Shown: positions 18,040-26,430 of the stretch, one piece after another
How the letters are laid out: every line of letters starts with the position of its first letter
How positions within the stretch are numbered: position 1 is the stretch's first letter
Assembly: GCF_023638055.1 (NCBI RefSeq)
Contig: NZ_JAKRVY010000011.1
Location: 1-64,000, forward strand
Length of the DNA stretch: 64,000 nucleotides
Reading direction: 5' to 3'
From: Natranaeroarchaeum aerophilus
GTDB taxonomy: Archaea; Halobacteriota; Halobacteria; Halobacteriales; Natronoarchaeaceae
Made by a program: the position numbers and the translations under genes
Notes under the pieces: generated by a model
What the model was told of the DNA's origin: nothing
Seen by the model: only the letters and a program-made list of their open reading frames with translations
Database searches by the model: none

Positions 18040-18387
18040 ATGAGTCAACAACAGAGTGACGACACCGCCTCAATCGACGACATCCCGGTCGATATCGACA
18101 CCACACAATCAGCAGAGATCGATCCCGCCGACGTCCCCGACGAAATCGAGTCCATCACCCGTAGTCTCGCCGATGAGCAGCCGCCAACGAATCCGCTGGT
18201 CGTGCTGAAAGCGGCGCGCTGGTGGTACATTCACGGTAAGGGCGGGACAGATCCCGCCTTCCAGTGGGCCATCGAGTGGGCGCGTCACCTTGCAATAGAC
18301 AAACCCAGTGAATACGAGCGGTCCGACGAGTTCCTTGAGTACCTCGTCACAGTCGGCTTCGCTGACGAACCTCACGAACTCCGCTAA
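18040..18387 (+). CDS. Small acidic protein, unknown, with a truncated copy at 24036
   Basis: A 115-residue protein with an acidic disordered start (SIDDIPVDIDTTQSAEIDPA) and a conserved-looking core, VLKAARWWYIHGKGGTDPAF then QWAIEWARHLA. The last 66 codons are repeated at high identity at 24036-24233. No family is recognised. The gene lies between inverted repeat B and a decayed DUF234 ATPase gene. Confidence 0.65.
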   Translation: MSQQQSDDTASIDDIPVDIDTTQSAEIDPADVPDEIESITRSLADEQPPTNPLVVLKAARWWYIHGKGGTDPAFQWAIEWARHLAIDKPSEYERSDEFLEYLVTVGFADEPHELR

Positions 18388-18405
18388 CCGACAGCCCGGG
18401 TTTTT

Positions 18406-19139
18406 GTGCGCCTGCTCTTTATCACTGATCCGCGTGTTAGGAACCAGAATATAATAGTTCAAACTATTATAGTTCTATTCCTAATTCCGGAGCGTATAAA
18501 CGAGATCACCAAAGGAGCCGGCATCGAGAACACCAACACGTCGTACTACTTCGACCGGCTGGAAACGCTCCAGATCATCAAGAAACACCATCCAGCACTC
18601 GCCGACCCGGCGCGCAGCAAGCGGACCCGGTACCAGATTCGTGATCCCGTATTCCGGTTTTACTTCCGCTATCTCTACGGCCGCGAGGGACAGTACGAAC
18701 TCTACGGCGAGAACGCCTACGCGGATCTCATCAAACCGGAATTGCCTGACTTCGTAAGCGAAACGTTCGAATCGCTCTGTCACCAGGTTGTGCCAGATCT
18801 CTATGCAGACTACCAACTCACGCAGGTGCCAAGGCAGTGGTGGTACAAGGGCCGGAGGTAGATGTTGTCGCAACAACTGACGAGTCAACGCTGATCGCTG
18901 GCGAAGCGAAATTCACCAACACTCCCCTCGGCTATGACGGGCTCGCGGGTCTCGAAGACGACGTCCCCTATATCGACTGGACACCACCTGGAGGCGATGA
19001 GCCGACGTATGAATTCGCCTTGTTCAGCCGCTCTGGGTTCAAACGCTCCGTCGAGGAAGCAGCAGACGAACGTGAGGACCTCCGTCTCTTCGATCTCTCC
19101 GATATCGTTGCCGTTCTCGAGAGTGGGACCGACCAGTAA
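18406..19139 (+). pseudogene. Archaeal ATPase with DUF234 domain, 5'-truncated and frameshifted
   Basis: Only the C-terminal half of an archaeal MoxR/AAA_14-type ATPase with a DUF234 nuclease-like domain remains. The first frame reads INEITKGAGIENTNTSYYFD, RYQIRDPVFRFYFRYLYG and ends near WWYKG. The next frame, from about 18850, continues as EVDVVATTDESTLIAGEAKF, which is the DUF234 catalytic strand pair (E-V-D then E-x-K). The ATPase core with Walker motifs is missing. The DNA just at the break with upstream sequence contains a perfect palindrome (18451-18470). Confidence 0.75.
18451..18470. repeat. AT-rich palindrome at the broken ATPase 5' end
   Basis: ATAATAGTT, 2 nt, AACTATTAT: perfect 9-bp arms. 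It lies where the upstream part of the DUF234 ATPase is lost and may mark a junction or an old promoter/operator. Confidence 0.6.
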
Positions 19140-19230
19140 ACACCCCACCCGAGTCGTTCTCGAGATGGAGAACTCGACGAACGCAGTCATGCTAACATCT
19201 ACTCGTGGAGGAATATCGTGATTCAATGTT

Positions 19231-19245
19231 AACCTATAAAAATCT
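19231..19245 (+). promoter_or_regulatory. Promoter of the three-gene AAA+ operon
   Basis: The TATA-like AACCTATAAAAATCT is centred about 28 nt before the ATG at 19265. That spacing fits a leaderless archaeal transcript and decides the start of the first gene, against upstream in-frame ATGs at 19205 and 19229. Confidence 0.6.
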
Positions 19246-19264
19246 CGTCTGTATTGACACGATT

Positions 19265-20365
19265 ATGTCATTGGAAGGGCCGGGACGCCCGATATTCGAG
19301 TGGCTTGACGACGGATATCTCGAGAGACTCGTCGTCAAACTCAATGCACTCCCATCTGGCGACCAATTCCAGCGGGAAGTAGTCGAGGATCTCGAACAAA
19401 AACTTGGGATTGCGGGTACAGAACGGACCTATGAGGAGCTCCAGGACGCACATGGGGCGCTCGTCGGTTCGATAGAAGGCGACGAGGATCGACTACCATG
19501 GTGGTTGTCGGAATTCGAGTGGACAGTCAACAGTGAACAGCTATCACGACTCACGCTGGAAAGTAGTACGTTGGGTGAATTTGAAGAATATCCTCGTGAA
19601 TCGACCTACGTCGAGTCGATTGAACTGACCGGTGCGACAACATTTCGAAAGACACTCGATGCTCTCGTCAGCCTGGAGGGCGAACTCAACCAAGTCTTGG
19701 AGGCTGATCCCGCTGCCCTCGCGAAAGACTATGATATCGATCCGAGTGACTACAATATCCCAGATCAGTTCTTCGAGCTACCGGAGGCGAGTGTCGCAAC
19801 GACGAGTTCTGCAGAAGAATGGGTTCAGCAGGTAATCAGTCTTTGTCCACCCGCAGACCCATCGCTCACGGCGTTATTACGTGTAAACGTTGGAGTAAAG
19901 CAACGACACGCTAAAAAGGAATTAGACGATGAGGAACGACAGCGATTGGAGACACTCAAACTCATCACGTCCGACGAAGAAGACGAGCGAATTTTCAATG
20001 AAACGTACTATGAGAATCTCATTCAGTTGCTTGAGACCGACGCCCCCTTCGACCTGTCAATCGATATTTCGAGTGACAAGGATGATCTGACGGCACTTCA
20101 GTATCTCTTCTATCGGTCTTGGGCAGAGAATATTGAGCGACGACTGCCTGAGGAACAACGATGGCTGCAGGCGGTGAAGAATCAGTCGGACCTCGATGAA
20201 GGAGAGCAATTTCGGTTTGCTAGCTACGCATTCCGAATGCCGATTCGTCTCGACAAAAACCAACCAGTCTTCACCCACCAAAGTAGGTACGGGAGTGACC
20301 GATATGTCCGAAGTCAGATTCTGCAATTGCTCTCAGAACATGGCCATCCAGCAGATAATGACTGA
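19265..20365 (+). CDS. Unknown protein, first gene of a three-gene AAA+ operon
   Basis: A 366-residue acidic protein (MSLEGPGRPIFEWLDDGYLE) with no recognised domain. Predicted mostly helical, with stretches such as TTFRKTLDALVSLEGELNQV and a C-terminal segment of about 120 residues containing DLTALQYLFYRSWAENIERR. The C-terminal RYVRSQILQLLSEHG could be a DNA-binding helix pair. There are no obvious catalytic motifs, membrane segments or zinc sites. Its stop overlaps the start of the next gene (ATGACTGA), so all three genes are coupled. By order it may be a recruiting or adaptor subunit; that is inference only. Confidence 0.7.
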   Translation: MSLEGPGRPIFEWLDDGYLERLVVKLNALPSGDQFQREVVEDLEQKLGIAGTERTYEELQDAHGALVGSIEGDEDRLPWWLSEFEWTVNSEQLSRLTLESSTLGEFEEYPRESTYVESIELTGATTFRKTLDALVSLEGELNQVLEADPAALAKDYDIDPSDYNIPDQFFELPEASVATTSSAEEWVQQVISLCPPADPSLTALLRVNVGVKQRHAKKELDDEERQRLETLKLITSDEEDERIFNETYYENLIQLLETDAPFDLSIDISSDKDDLTALQYLFYRSWAENIERRLPEEQRWLQAVKNQSDLDEGEQFRFASYAFRMPIRLDKNQPVFTHQSRYGSDRYVRSQILQLLSEHGHPADND

Positions 20366-22175
20366 CAAGAAAAACAGTCGACAAAATGTCCCTGAAGACG
20401 AAGACACCAGCGAGCGACACTCTCATGTCACAGGGACGAATACTGCGTCTGACTCTGGTGGAGAAGGAGAAACGGAGATGGACCGCCCTGACGGTGAGAT
20501 TACGCTTGCCATCGAACAAATTGAGATCAGCAACACTAATGAACAGGTGCAAATCCCGACCAGTCCACGCCCTATCTCGGAACTAGAAAGGTCAAATGAC
20601 CTATCAACCGACAAGATCTCGCTGGAGCGGATTTCACACTCGATCTCGAAATCACGGACTCCAAAATCCACCCTCGAACTGCCGGATTCCAAGCTTGTTC
20701 CGTACCGGGTTTCAGTCCGGCGGCGAACAGAAACAACAACAGAACAGTCCTCGTCGTCCCCACAAAAGCAGGCGCAACAGACGAACAGAGGCCAAACTGT
20801 TAGTGAGCAAGAGATTACCGTAACGCGGCTGCGCGAGCGAGTTGACCATGAGTCACAGCCGCAGTCTTCACAACTCACTCCAGTAGCTGGCAATCAACAA
20901 CTACTGGATGAACTGGAGGATTCTGATCCGGTCTTTCGCTGGGGGGGTGGGATGCCCTATAGTAATGATCGACCCGTCTGTATCGTCCATCGCGAAACAG
21001 AAAGCGTTCCTTCGTTCGAGTTTCTGCAGCGATCTCTCCGAGACGCATATTCGGAGCTACGTGGTGGGGAACCATCTGTTAAACACGCAGAATTCGTCGC
21101 GAACGAACTCCGGATACCCGAGGTATCAGGGTCGATCGTCACACTAGACGTCTCGGGAGACGAGTGGTCGCCGTCACAGACGAACGATCGGCCGGCAATC
21201 GAGTATGCCGGGGTCGACATCGTTCCGGACCTTGTTAACCAAGTGAAGGATCTCTATAGCGGCGGGCTCGGATATTTTCTCATCAACGTCCCACAACGGT
21301 GGGAGAACTCAATCCGCTTCGGTGACTTCAGCCAGAACCTTGTCGAGCATCTCACCGCTGCAACACTCCCCGGCGATGAGGTACCGACAGGAATTCTTGA
21401 GAAACTACAATCGGCACCAGTCTCGATTGCGACACCATACGTTACTGAAATGGATGCATTCGATGACCGAATCTCGCATTATTATGCATTCGATGGGAGA
21501 CCGGAATCCTGGGAGTCAATCGCACAGGCAGATAGTGCTTTTCAGCGGCTCTTGCGGAGCGGCCGCTGGACACAAGTTATACTCACAGAACGGCAGGCTG
21601 CGGGCGAAGAAAGTGACCAGCACTACAATTGGAAAGGATTGCTCATCGAAGGATTAGCTTTGGCACTGTGGCAGAAAACTGATCCCGAAATCCCGTTCAA
21701 CACGTTCGTCCGGGAAACACTCCTCGAAAAAGATGCTCTGAAGAGTGAACATGAACTGAATGACCAAGAATCCCCAGTTGCAGATATCTATCTCGACACG
21801 ACATTAGACCATACCGACGAGGCACTGAGGAAGTTCTTGCTCGGTGAAGAAGGCGAATCGATCGAGGTCGGTCTTCCAGCTGCTTTCGAGTTTGAGACCG
21901 GATTTTCGGAGGGGGCATTCCAATATCGAAAAATGATCGAATCGATCGAAAAATATCGCGGCCAGATGGACTCAGTTAGTTCGATCTATCTGATCATCCC
22001 GCCACGCATTCTCTATCGCGGGAAAAAGCAGGCACAACTAGTTCTCGACCTCGTGACGACTGAAGCAACACAGTTTGACGAGTCTACCGTCGAGCTCTGT
22101 ATTCCCGTTTTGGAGAGCGGGAGATGTATCGGACTGCGACGTGCAGAACCGCTTATCGATGCACTCTACGACTAA
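20358..22175 (+). CDS. Long protein with disordered N-terminus and PD-(D/E)XK-like C-terminus
   Basis: A 605-residue protein starting at ATG 20358 in the overlap with gene one. Residues 1-175 are Ser/Thr/Gln/Glu-rich and probably disordered. The middle (PVFRWGGGMPYSNDRPVCIV onwards) is a globular domain of unknown type. The last 190 residues have the order expected of a restriction-endonuclease-like fold: an acidic helix (NWKGLLIEGLALALWQK), a strand with Asp (PVADIYLDTTL), an E-x-E/T strand (PAAFEFETGFSEG) and a supporting helix-strand (SIYLIIPPRILYRGKKQAQL). It also contains a sequence-typical YFLINVPQRW strand. The last residues overlap the AAA+ gene by 1 nt (TAATG). The nuclease reading is inference from motif spacing; the family is not recognised. 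Confidence 0.65.
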   Translation: MTDKKNSRQNVPEDEDTSERHSHVTGTNTASDSGGEGETEMDRPDGEITLAIEQIEISNTNEQVQIPTSPRPISELERSNDLSTDKISLERISHSISKSRTPKSTLELPDSKLVPYRVSVRRRTETTTEQSSSSPQKQAQQTNRGQTVSEQEITVTRLRERVDHESQPQSSQLTPVAGNQQLLDELEDSDPVFRWGGGMPYSNDRPVCIVHRETESVPSFEFLQRSLRDAYSELRGGEPSVKHAEFVANELRIPEVSGSIVTLDVSGDEWSPSQTNDRPAIEYAGVDIVPDLVNQVKDLYSGGLGYFLINVPQRWENSIRFGDFSQNLVEHLTAATLPGDEVPTGILEKLQSAPVSIATPYVTEMDAFDDRISHYYAFDGRPESWESIAQADSAFQRLLRSGRWTQVILTERQAAGEESDQHYNWKGLLIEGLALALWQKTDPEIPFNTFVRETLLEKDALKSEHELNDQESPVADIYLDTTLDHTDEALRKFLLGEEGESIEVGLPAAFEFETGFSEGAFQYRKMIESIEKYRGQMDSVSSIYLIIPPRILYRGKKQAQLVLDLVTTEATQFDESTVELCIPVLESGRCIGLRRAEPLIDALYD

Positions 22176-23803
22176 TGACTGACAAAACGTTCGGTGCTTG
22201 GCTGCATACACAACTCGACAATACCCTCGAAGAGATTCGACTATCGTTACAGGATGAACGTGGATGGCTGGCACCAGATCAGCTTGGTGACGACACAACC
22301 TACACATTCACGCTCCGAGACAATAGTCGGAACCCGACCGACCACTATCATCTGATAACTGACGACGCAGACGAGTTGAGACAAACACACTGGATCCAGT
22401 ACGAGTTCGCTCAGGCTGATGAGGAAGAAGCTGAGTTCCGGACACGTCTTATTCTCGAACTACCACTCGATATCGAGGCGTTCCGCAATCGAGTGACGGA
22501 ACCAATCACGCTCACGGCAGAGGAGATCAAGTCGCTTAAGACCCATAATGGAGTTCGCTCAGCCTCTGCTGGACGGGTCGCTGGTCTCGACTCGCAAAAG
22601 CGAGAGCTACGACAGTTCCTCCGGATGTCGAATGCTGAATGGGGACTGTCAGACCGGACAGGGATACTTTTGGAGGGACCACCTGGGACTGGTAAAACGG
22701 AACTCGTTATCGAGACCTGCCAAGAGGAGTTTAACGGGATGCCAGTCACGATATCCGGACCCGAGATCCTCAGTAAATGGGTCGGTGAGTCCGAGAGATT
22801 ACTACGGAAGAAATTCGAGGAAGCCCGAAACGCAGACACGAACGTTCTCTATATCGACGAGATCGACGCGATCGCACGCAGTCGCAGCGAAGCCTCACAG
22901 GAACATAGTGCACAACTCGTTGCTCAACTCTTAGTTCTGCTCGATGGGGTCGACGCGAAGACCAATGAGGCGCCGAAAGTTATTGCCTCTACGAATCTCT
23001 CCAAAGTACTGGATCCTGCACTCCTCCGTCCGGGACGGCTCGGTAACGAACCGATCTCGTTCCCGCGTCCAGACAAACCTCAACGTAAAGCGATCATCCA
23101 TCACTACATCGAACAGATTCGGCGACAGAATCCCGAGCATCTCACGACACCACTTCAAGGACTAGCCAAGCAGCCGATAGGATCCAGTTTGCTTACAGAA
23201 CTCGCCGAGGAGACGGAGGGGTTCACTGGTGCTGATGTCGAGGATGTGTTCATCGAGGCCGCGGTCAACGCACAGACAGGTCAAGAGGGGCTGCAATCAC
23301 TTAGCGTCGATATCGTCCGGGATGTCATCAGGAATCGGGAGATCTACCGTTCCGATTTCTACAATGACCAGTGGTTAGAAAAGTCAAAGAACGCGATTTC
23401 CTTCGAGAGCGCAGGTGAGGTCGCGATCGTGGACGATGACGTTGAGATAGATGTGCGAGATCTCGTGGATGCGTGGGCAGCAGAACTCATCAGCTCCGGT
23501 AGCAAACCAGTATGTTTTCGGAAGGTCACACTTGCTCAGCTTCTAATGCACGATGTTGGAGATACTCGCGATCGAATCGTTGAAGTTTTCCAGCGAAATG
23601 CCGACGATGGCCTCTGCGTGTATATCGCTGGGCTGCCACGACTCCTTCAGATGCGGGATCAAACGAATCTCGCAGACACCGCATTAGAAACAATCCACGA
23701 ACAACTCCTCCAGTGGAACGAAAATAATCTTCTCCTGCACAACAACCCGGGAGAATCAGTCAGTCGGCTGTCTGGCCAATATCGAGACTATGATACCAAA
23801 TAA
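22175..23803 (+). CDS. CDC48/PAN-type AAA+ ATPase, third gene of the operon
   Basis: A 542-residue protein with one classical AAA+ module: Walker A GPPGTGKT at 168-175, Walker B VLYIDEIDAIARSR with the DE at 228-229, sensor ASTN, arginine finger region LLRPGRLG, and an AAA lid with GFTGADVEDVFIEAAV. The first 130 residues are a separate domain (PDQLGDDTTYTFTLRDNS) in the place where CDC48-type proteins bind substrates. The last 140 residues are unique. Such ATPases remodel or unfold proteins. Direct coupling to a nuclease-like protein and an unknown protein suggests a defence complex in which the ATPase senses or loads. It starts at ATG 22175, overlapping the previous stop. Confidence 0.88.
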   Translation: MTDKTFGAWLHTQLDNTLEEIRLSLQDERGWLAPDQLGDDTTYTFTLRDNSRNPTDHYHLITDDADELRQTHWIQYEFAQADEEEAEFRTRLILELPLDIEAFRNRVTEPITLTAEEIKSLKTHNGVRSASAGRVAGLDSQKRELRQFLRMSNAEWGLSDRTGILLEGPPGTGKTELVIETCQEEFNGMPVTISGPEILSKWVGESERLLRKKFEEARNADTNVLYIDEIDAIARSRSEASQEHSAQLVAQLLVLLDGVDAKTNEAPKVIASTNLSKVLDPALLRPGRLGNEPISFPRPDKPQRKAIIHHYIEQIRRQNPEHLTTPLQGLAKQPIGSSLLTELAEETEGFTGADVEDVFIEAAVNAQTGQEGLQSLSVDIVRDVIRNREIYRSDFYNDQWLEKSKNAISFESAGEVAIVDDDVEIDVRDLVDAWAAELISSGSKPVCFRKVTLAQLLMHDVGDTRDRIVEVFQRNADDGLCVYIAGLPRLLQMRDQTNLADTALETIHEQLLQWNENNLLLHNNPGESVSRLSGQYRDYDTK

Positions 23804-23828
23804 ACTGTTTCGGAATTAAGTAGACTGG

Positions 23829-23868
23829 GACGCCAAAGGCGTCTCATCATCAAGAGAGAAAGATGATC
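23829..23868. terminator. Two small hairpins after the AAA+ operon
   Basis: GACGCC-AAA-GGCGTC at 23829-23843 is a perfect 6-bp stem with a 3-nt loop. ATCATC...GATGAT follows at 23846-23867. They begin 26 nt after the AAA+ stop, which suits a terminator or RNA-stabilising structure, though no long T-run follows. Confidence 0.35.
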
Positions 23869-24035
23869 TCTCAGACGACTCCGAGACTCTCGTCCTGACT
23901 TTTCGGTAGATTTACTGTCACCGATGTTTCTGGACTGCTGCGTCCCCCGGTTAACGAGATCAACGGTGAGTAGAGACTTCACACGACCAAAGTCGAAACC
24001 GCGGACGACGACTCAGCGGTAAGCAGCCGCTGTCG

Positions 24036-24233
24036 AATCCACTGATCGTGCTAAAAGCGGCGCGCTGGTGGTACATTCACGGTAAGAGCGGAACGGATCC
24101 CACTTTCCAGTGGGCCATCGAATGGGCGCATCACCTTGCGACCGACGCGCCCAGTTACGTCGAGCGGTTCGGCGAGTCCCTCGAGTACATTGTCAGGGTC
24201 GGTTTCACTGATGAAAAGGAAACGCTTCGCTGA
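24036..24233 (+). pseudogene. N-terminally truncated copy of the 18040 gene
   Basis: The frame reads NPLIVLKAARWWYIHGKSGT, then FQWAIEWAHHLATDAP and ends at TGA 24231. It matches the last 66 codons of the gene at 18040-18387 closely at both DNA and protein level, including an identical GCGGCGCGCTGGTGGTACAT. Only scrambled traces of the shared upstream part (CAGCCGCTG for CAGCCGCCA) are visible. An internal GTG at 24048 could still start a 61-residue protein. The two copies are direct repeats 5.85 kb apart that bracket the DUF234 remnant and the three-gene operon. Confidence 0.75.
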
Positions 24234-24380
24234 TCAGAACTCGTAGTAAGCGACATCCTCAACACCGCAGCCTGGACACTCTTCGGCGCCTTCTGAGAGT
24301 GTCTCGCCACAGTTTCGACACTCCCAGAGGATCGAGGTTTCCTCTTCGACGGCCCTACGGAGTGTACTCAAGAGACCCAT
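24234..24380 (-). CDS. 48-residue zinc-ribbon protein
   Basis: A tiny complete gene, MGLLSTLRRAVEEETSILWE followed by CRNCGETLSEGAEECPGCG. The two CxxC(G) knuckles form a classic zinc ribbon of the CPxCG type that is abundant in haloarchaea. Its stop directly abuts the stop of the truncated frame on the other strand (24233/24234). A TATA-like TTTTTAATACC lies upstream near 24400. Small proteins of this type often regulate transcription or bind partners; no specific role can be read. Confidence 0.8.
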   Translation of the reverse strand: MGLLSTLRRAVEEETSILWECRNCGETLSEGAEECPGCGVEDVAYYEF

Positions 24381-24536
24381 TTTGGCTTATCTGACGTGTG
24401 CGCGGTTTTTAATACCACACCCTGCCATCTATCCGTGTTTAAATTATTTTCGTGAAGCGGTATTTTTCTGCGCCCCCGAGGGGTGCGGCGCGGTCTGAAC
24501 AGACGCAGTCGCCGTGATCTTGATTCGGTGAACACA

Positions 24537-25469
24537 ATGGCTACGACCAGTAATTCGTCGGTCTCCTTCGAGCAGACCGACACGCGATCAGACGAGATGA
24601 ACAGCACTATCGAACAGTGGATCGACGACCTCGTCGCCGGCGTCGACGACGCGCAGGCCAGCGCAGAGTTCCAGGAGTGGCTTGACGTCCAGAGTCGGTT
24701 CCACGATTATTCGTATCGGAACACGCTTCTCATCAAGCGCCAGTGTCCCCAGGCAACCCAGGTAGCGGGCTACCGGACATGGCAAGAGGAATTCGACCGC
24801 CACGTTGAGGAGGGCGAGTCGGCCATCTGGATCTGGGCGCCGATTATCGCAAAGCAGTGTCCGGAGTGTGAGAACTCGCCGAGTTACCACAAGAACAGCG
24901 ACTGTGAGTATGACGAGACGCCGCCTGAAGAGTGGTCGAAGGGGCTGGTCGGATTCAAGCCGGCGCCGGTGTTCGACGTCTCTCAGACCGAAGGCGAACC
25001 GCTTCCTGATCTCGACACGGAAGCAACCGGGGACGCCGGCGACCTCGTCGAACAGTTGACTGCCGCCGCTGATGAACTCGGCGTGACGGTGCGGATCGTT
25101 CCCGACGAAGACTGGACCCACGGCGAGGCGAAAGGCATCTGCGAGCAGCTGAGTCTCGTCGATATGCAACCGCGTGTCGAGGTGCGTGATCGGGCGAACG
25201 AGGCCGACCTCGCGCGGACCCTGATCCACGAGTACGCCCACGCCCTGCTCCACTTCGACGTCGACGACCACACCGAGCGGTCGAAACGCGAAGTCGAGGC
25301 CGAAGCCGTCGCGTACGTCGTCGGGCGGTACTGGGGTCTGGATACCAGTGGGTCGGCGTTCTACCTAGCCGCGTGGGAGTCGGACGATCCCGAGATCGTT
25401 CGCGACCGTCTCGACCGGATCAGTTCCACAGCAGAAGAGCTCATCGACGTGCTCGAAGACGGCGTCTGA
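24537..25469 (+). CDS. ArdC-like/ImmA-type zinc metallopeptidase
   Basis: A 310-residue protein. The N-terminal third (IEQWIDDLVAGVDDAQASAE, YSYRNTLLIKRQCPQATQVA then GYRTWQEEF) matches the ArdC-type single-stranded DNA-binding domain found on plasmids. A four-cysteine insert (CPECENSPSYHKNSDC) may bind zinc. The C-terminal domain is an ImmA/IrrE-type (DUF955) peptidase with HEYAH at 231-235 and a downstream Glu (REVEAEAVAYVVG). ArdC-family proteins protect incoming plasmid DNA from restriction. The ATG at 24537 gives the normal acidic start; the upstream in-frame segment is Arg-rich. Inverted repeat C starts 4 nt after the stop. Confidence 0.85.
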   Translation: MATTSNSSVSFEQTDTRSDEMNSTIEQWIDDLVAGVDDAQASAEFQEWLDVQSRFHDYSYRNTLLIKRQCPQATQVAGYRTWQEEFDRHVEEGESAIWIWAPIIAKQCPECENSPSYHKNSDCEYDETPPEEWSKGLVGFKPAPVFDVSQTEGEPLPDLDTEATGDAGDLVEQLTAAADELGVTVRIVPDEDWTHGEAKGICEQLSLVDMQPRVEVRDRANEADLARTLIHEYAHALLHFDVDDHTERSKREVEAEAVAYVVGRYWGLDTSGSAFYLAAWESDDPEIVRDRLDRISSTAEELIDVLEDGV

Positions 25470-25473
25470 ATTC

Positions 25474-25515
25474 TTAACCAACACTCGGTTCTACTCCCCC
25501 AATTTCGTTGGTTAA
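25474..25515. repeat. TTAACCAAC/GTTGGTTAA inverted repeat, copy C
   Basis: Perfect 9-bp arms at 25474-25482 and 25507-25515 with a 24-nt spacer, 4 nt after the peptidase stop and 79 nt before the AbiEi start. With copy D it encloses the AbiE pair. Confidence 0.85.
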
Positions 25516-25594
25516 GTCTGCTCGTCTCCGCCGTCCGCGGTAGTCGCAAGGCTAAAGCAGGCCCGTGTTTATACTCTATGTAAGAAACGCAGGT

Positions 25595-26425
25595 ATGAGT
25601 ACCATAAAACAATCTCAAAATATACGCCAGGGTCTCTCGACTCGAGAAAGTCGACTCCTCGCACGACTCGCTGGCGCGGGTCACCAGATCATCTCCGTCG
25701 ACGACATCGAGACGACGCTGGAGGTCCCCCCAAACACCGCCCGCGAGATCGCCTCCCGGCTCACCGAGAAGGGCTGGCTCGATCGGCTCTTCCCGGGCAC
25801 ATATCTCATCGTTCCACTCACAGCCGGCGAGGAAGCCGTGTACACCACCCACGAGTACCTCATCGCCGCCCACGTCGCCGAACCAATGTACATCGGTTAC
25901 TACAGCGCCCTCAGCCACCACGGGCTGACCGAACAGGTTCCCCGGACGGTGTACGTCGTCACGCCGACCCGAGCGCAAAGCCGAGAGATCCACGGTGTCC
26001 CGTACCGCGTCACGACAGTCACCGAGCGGAAGTTCTTCGGCTTTGAGCCGACATCCATCGAGGGCACGACCGTTCAGGTCAGCGACCTTGAGAAGACACT
26101 GGTCGACTGTGCGGACCACCCCGAGTTCTGTGGAGGCCTTCGGGAACTTGCGACCGCGATGCGTACTGCCGACGAACAGGGTTGCGACTGGCTCACTGTC
26201 GGCGAGTACCTCGAGCGCCTCGACAACGGCGCGGCGACCAAGCGGATCGTCTACCTCGCCGACCAGCTCGGCATCGACCTCCCCGCCCGCGAGGAACTCG
26301 TCGCGTCGTTCACGAGTGGCTACTCGTTGCTGGACCCGACGCGACCCGACACCGGATCGACCGACAGTACGTATCGCCTCCGAATCAACGTGGAGCCAGC
26401 CATGCTGGAGCCGACGGAGTCCTGA
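25595..26425 (+). CDS. AbiEi-type antitoxin
   Basis: A 276-residue protein of the AbiEi family. The N-terminal winged helix (ESRLLARLAGAGHQIISVDD and NTAREIASRLTEKGWLDRLF, PGTYLIVPL) is followed by the AbiEi-core, with the typical YIGYYSALSHHGLTEQVPR and DLEKTLVDCADHPEFCGGL. In type IV toxin-antitoxin systems this protein represses the operon and counteracts the nucleotidyltransferase toxin. A TATA box (GTTTATAC, 25567-25574) about 28 nt before ATG 25595 indicates a leaderless start. The toxin gene follows after 5 nt. Confidence 0.88.
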   Translation: MSTIKQSQNIRQGLSTRESRLLARLAGAGHQIISVDDIETTLEVPPNTAREIASRLTEKGWLDRLFPGTYLIVPLTAGEEAVYTTHEYLIAAHVAEPMYIGYYSALSHHGLTEQVPRTVYVVTPTRAQSREIHGVPYRVTTVTERKFFGFEPTSIEGTTVQVSDLEKTLVDCADHPEFCGGLRELATAMRTADEQGCDWLTVGEYLERLDNGAATKRIVYLADQLGIDLPAREELVASFTSGYSLLDPTRPDTGSTDSTYRLRINVEPAMLEPTES

Positions 26426-26430
26426 TCGCG

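Noticed and set aside
21235-21250. GTTAACCAAG inside the second operon gene as another inverted-repeat copy
   Set aside because: Only a partial left arm within coding sequence, with no right arm at the expected distance.
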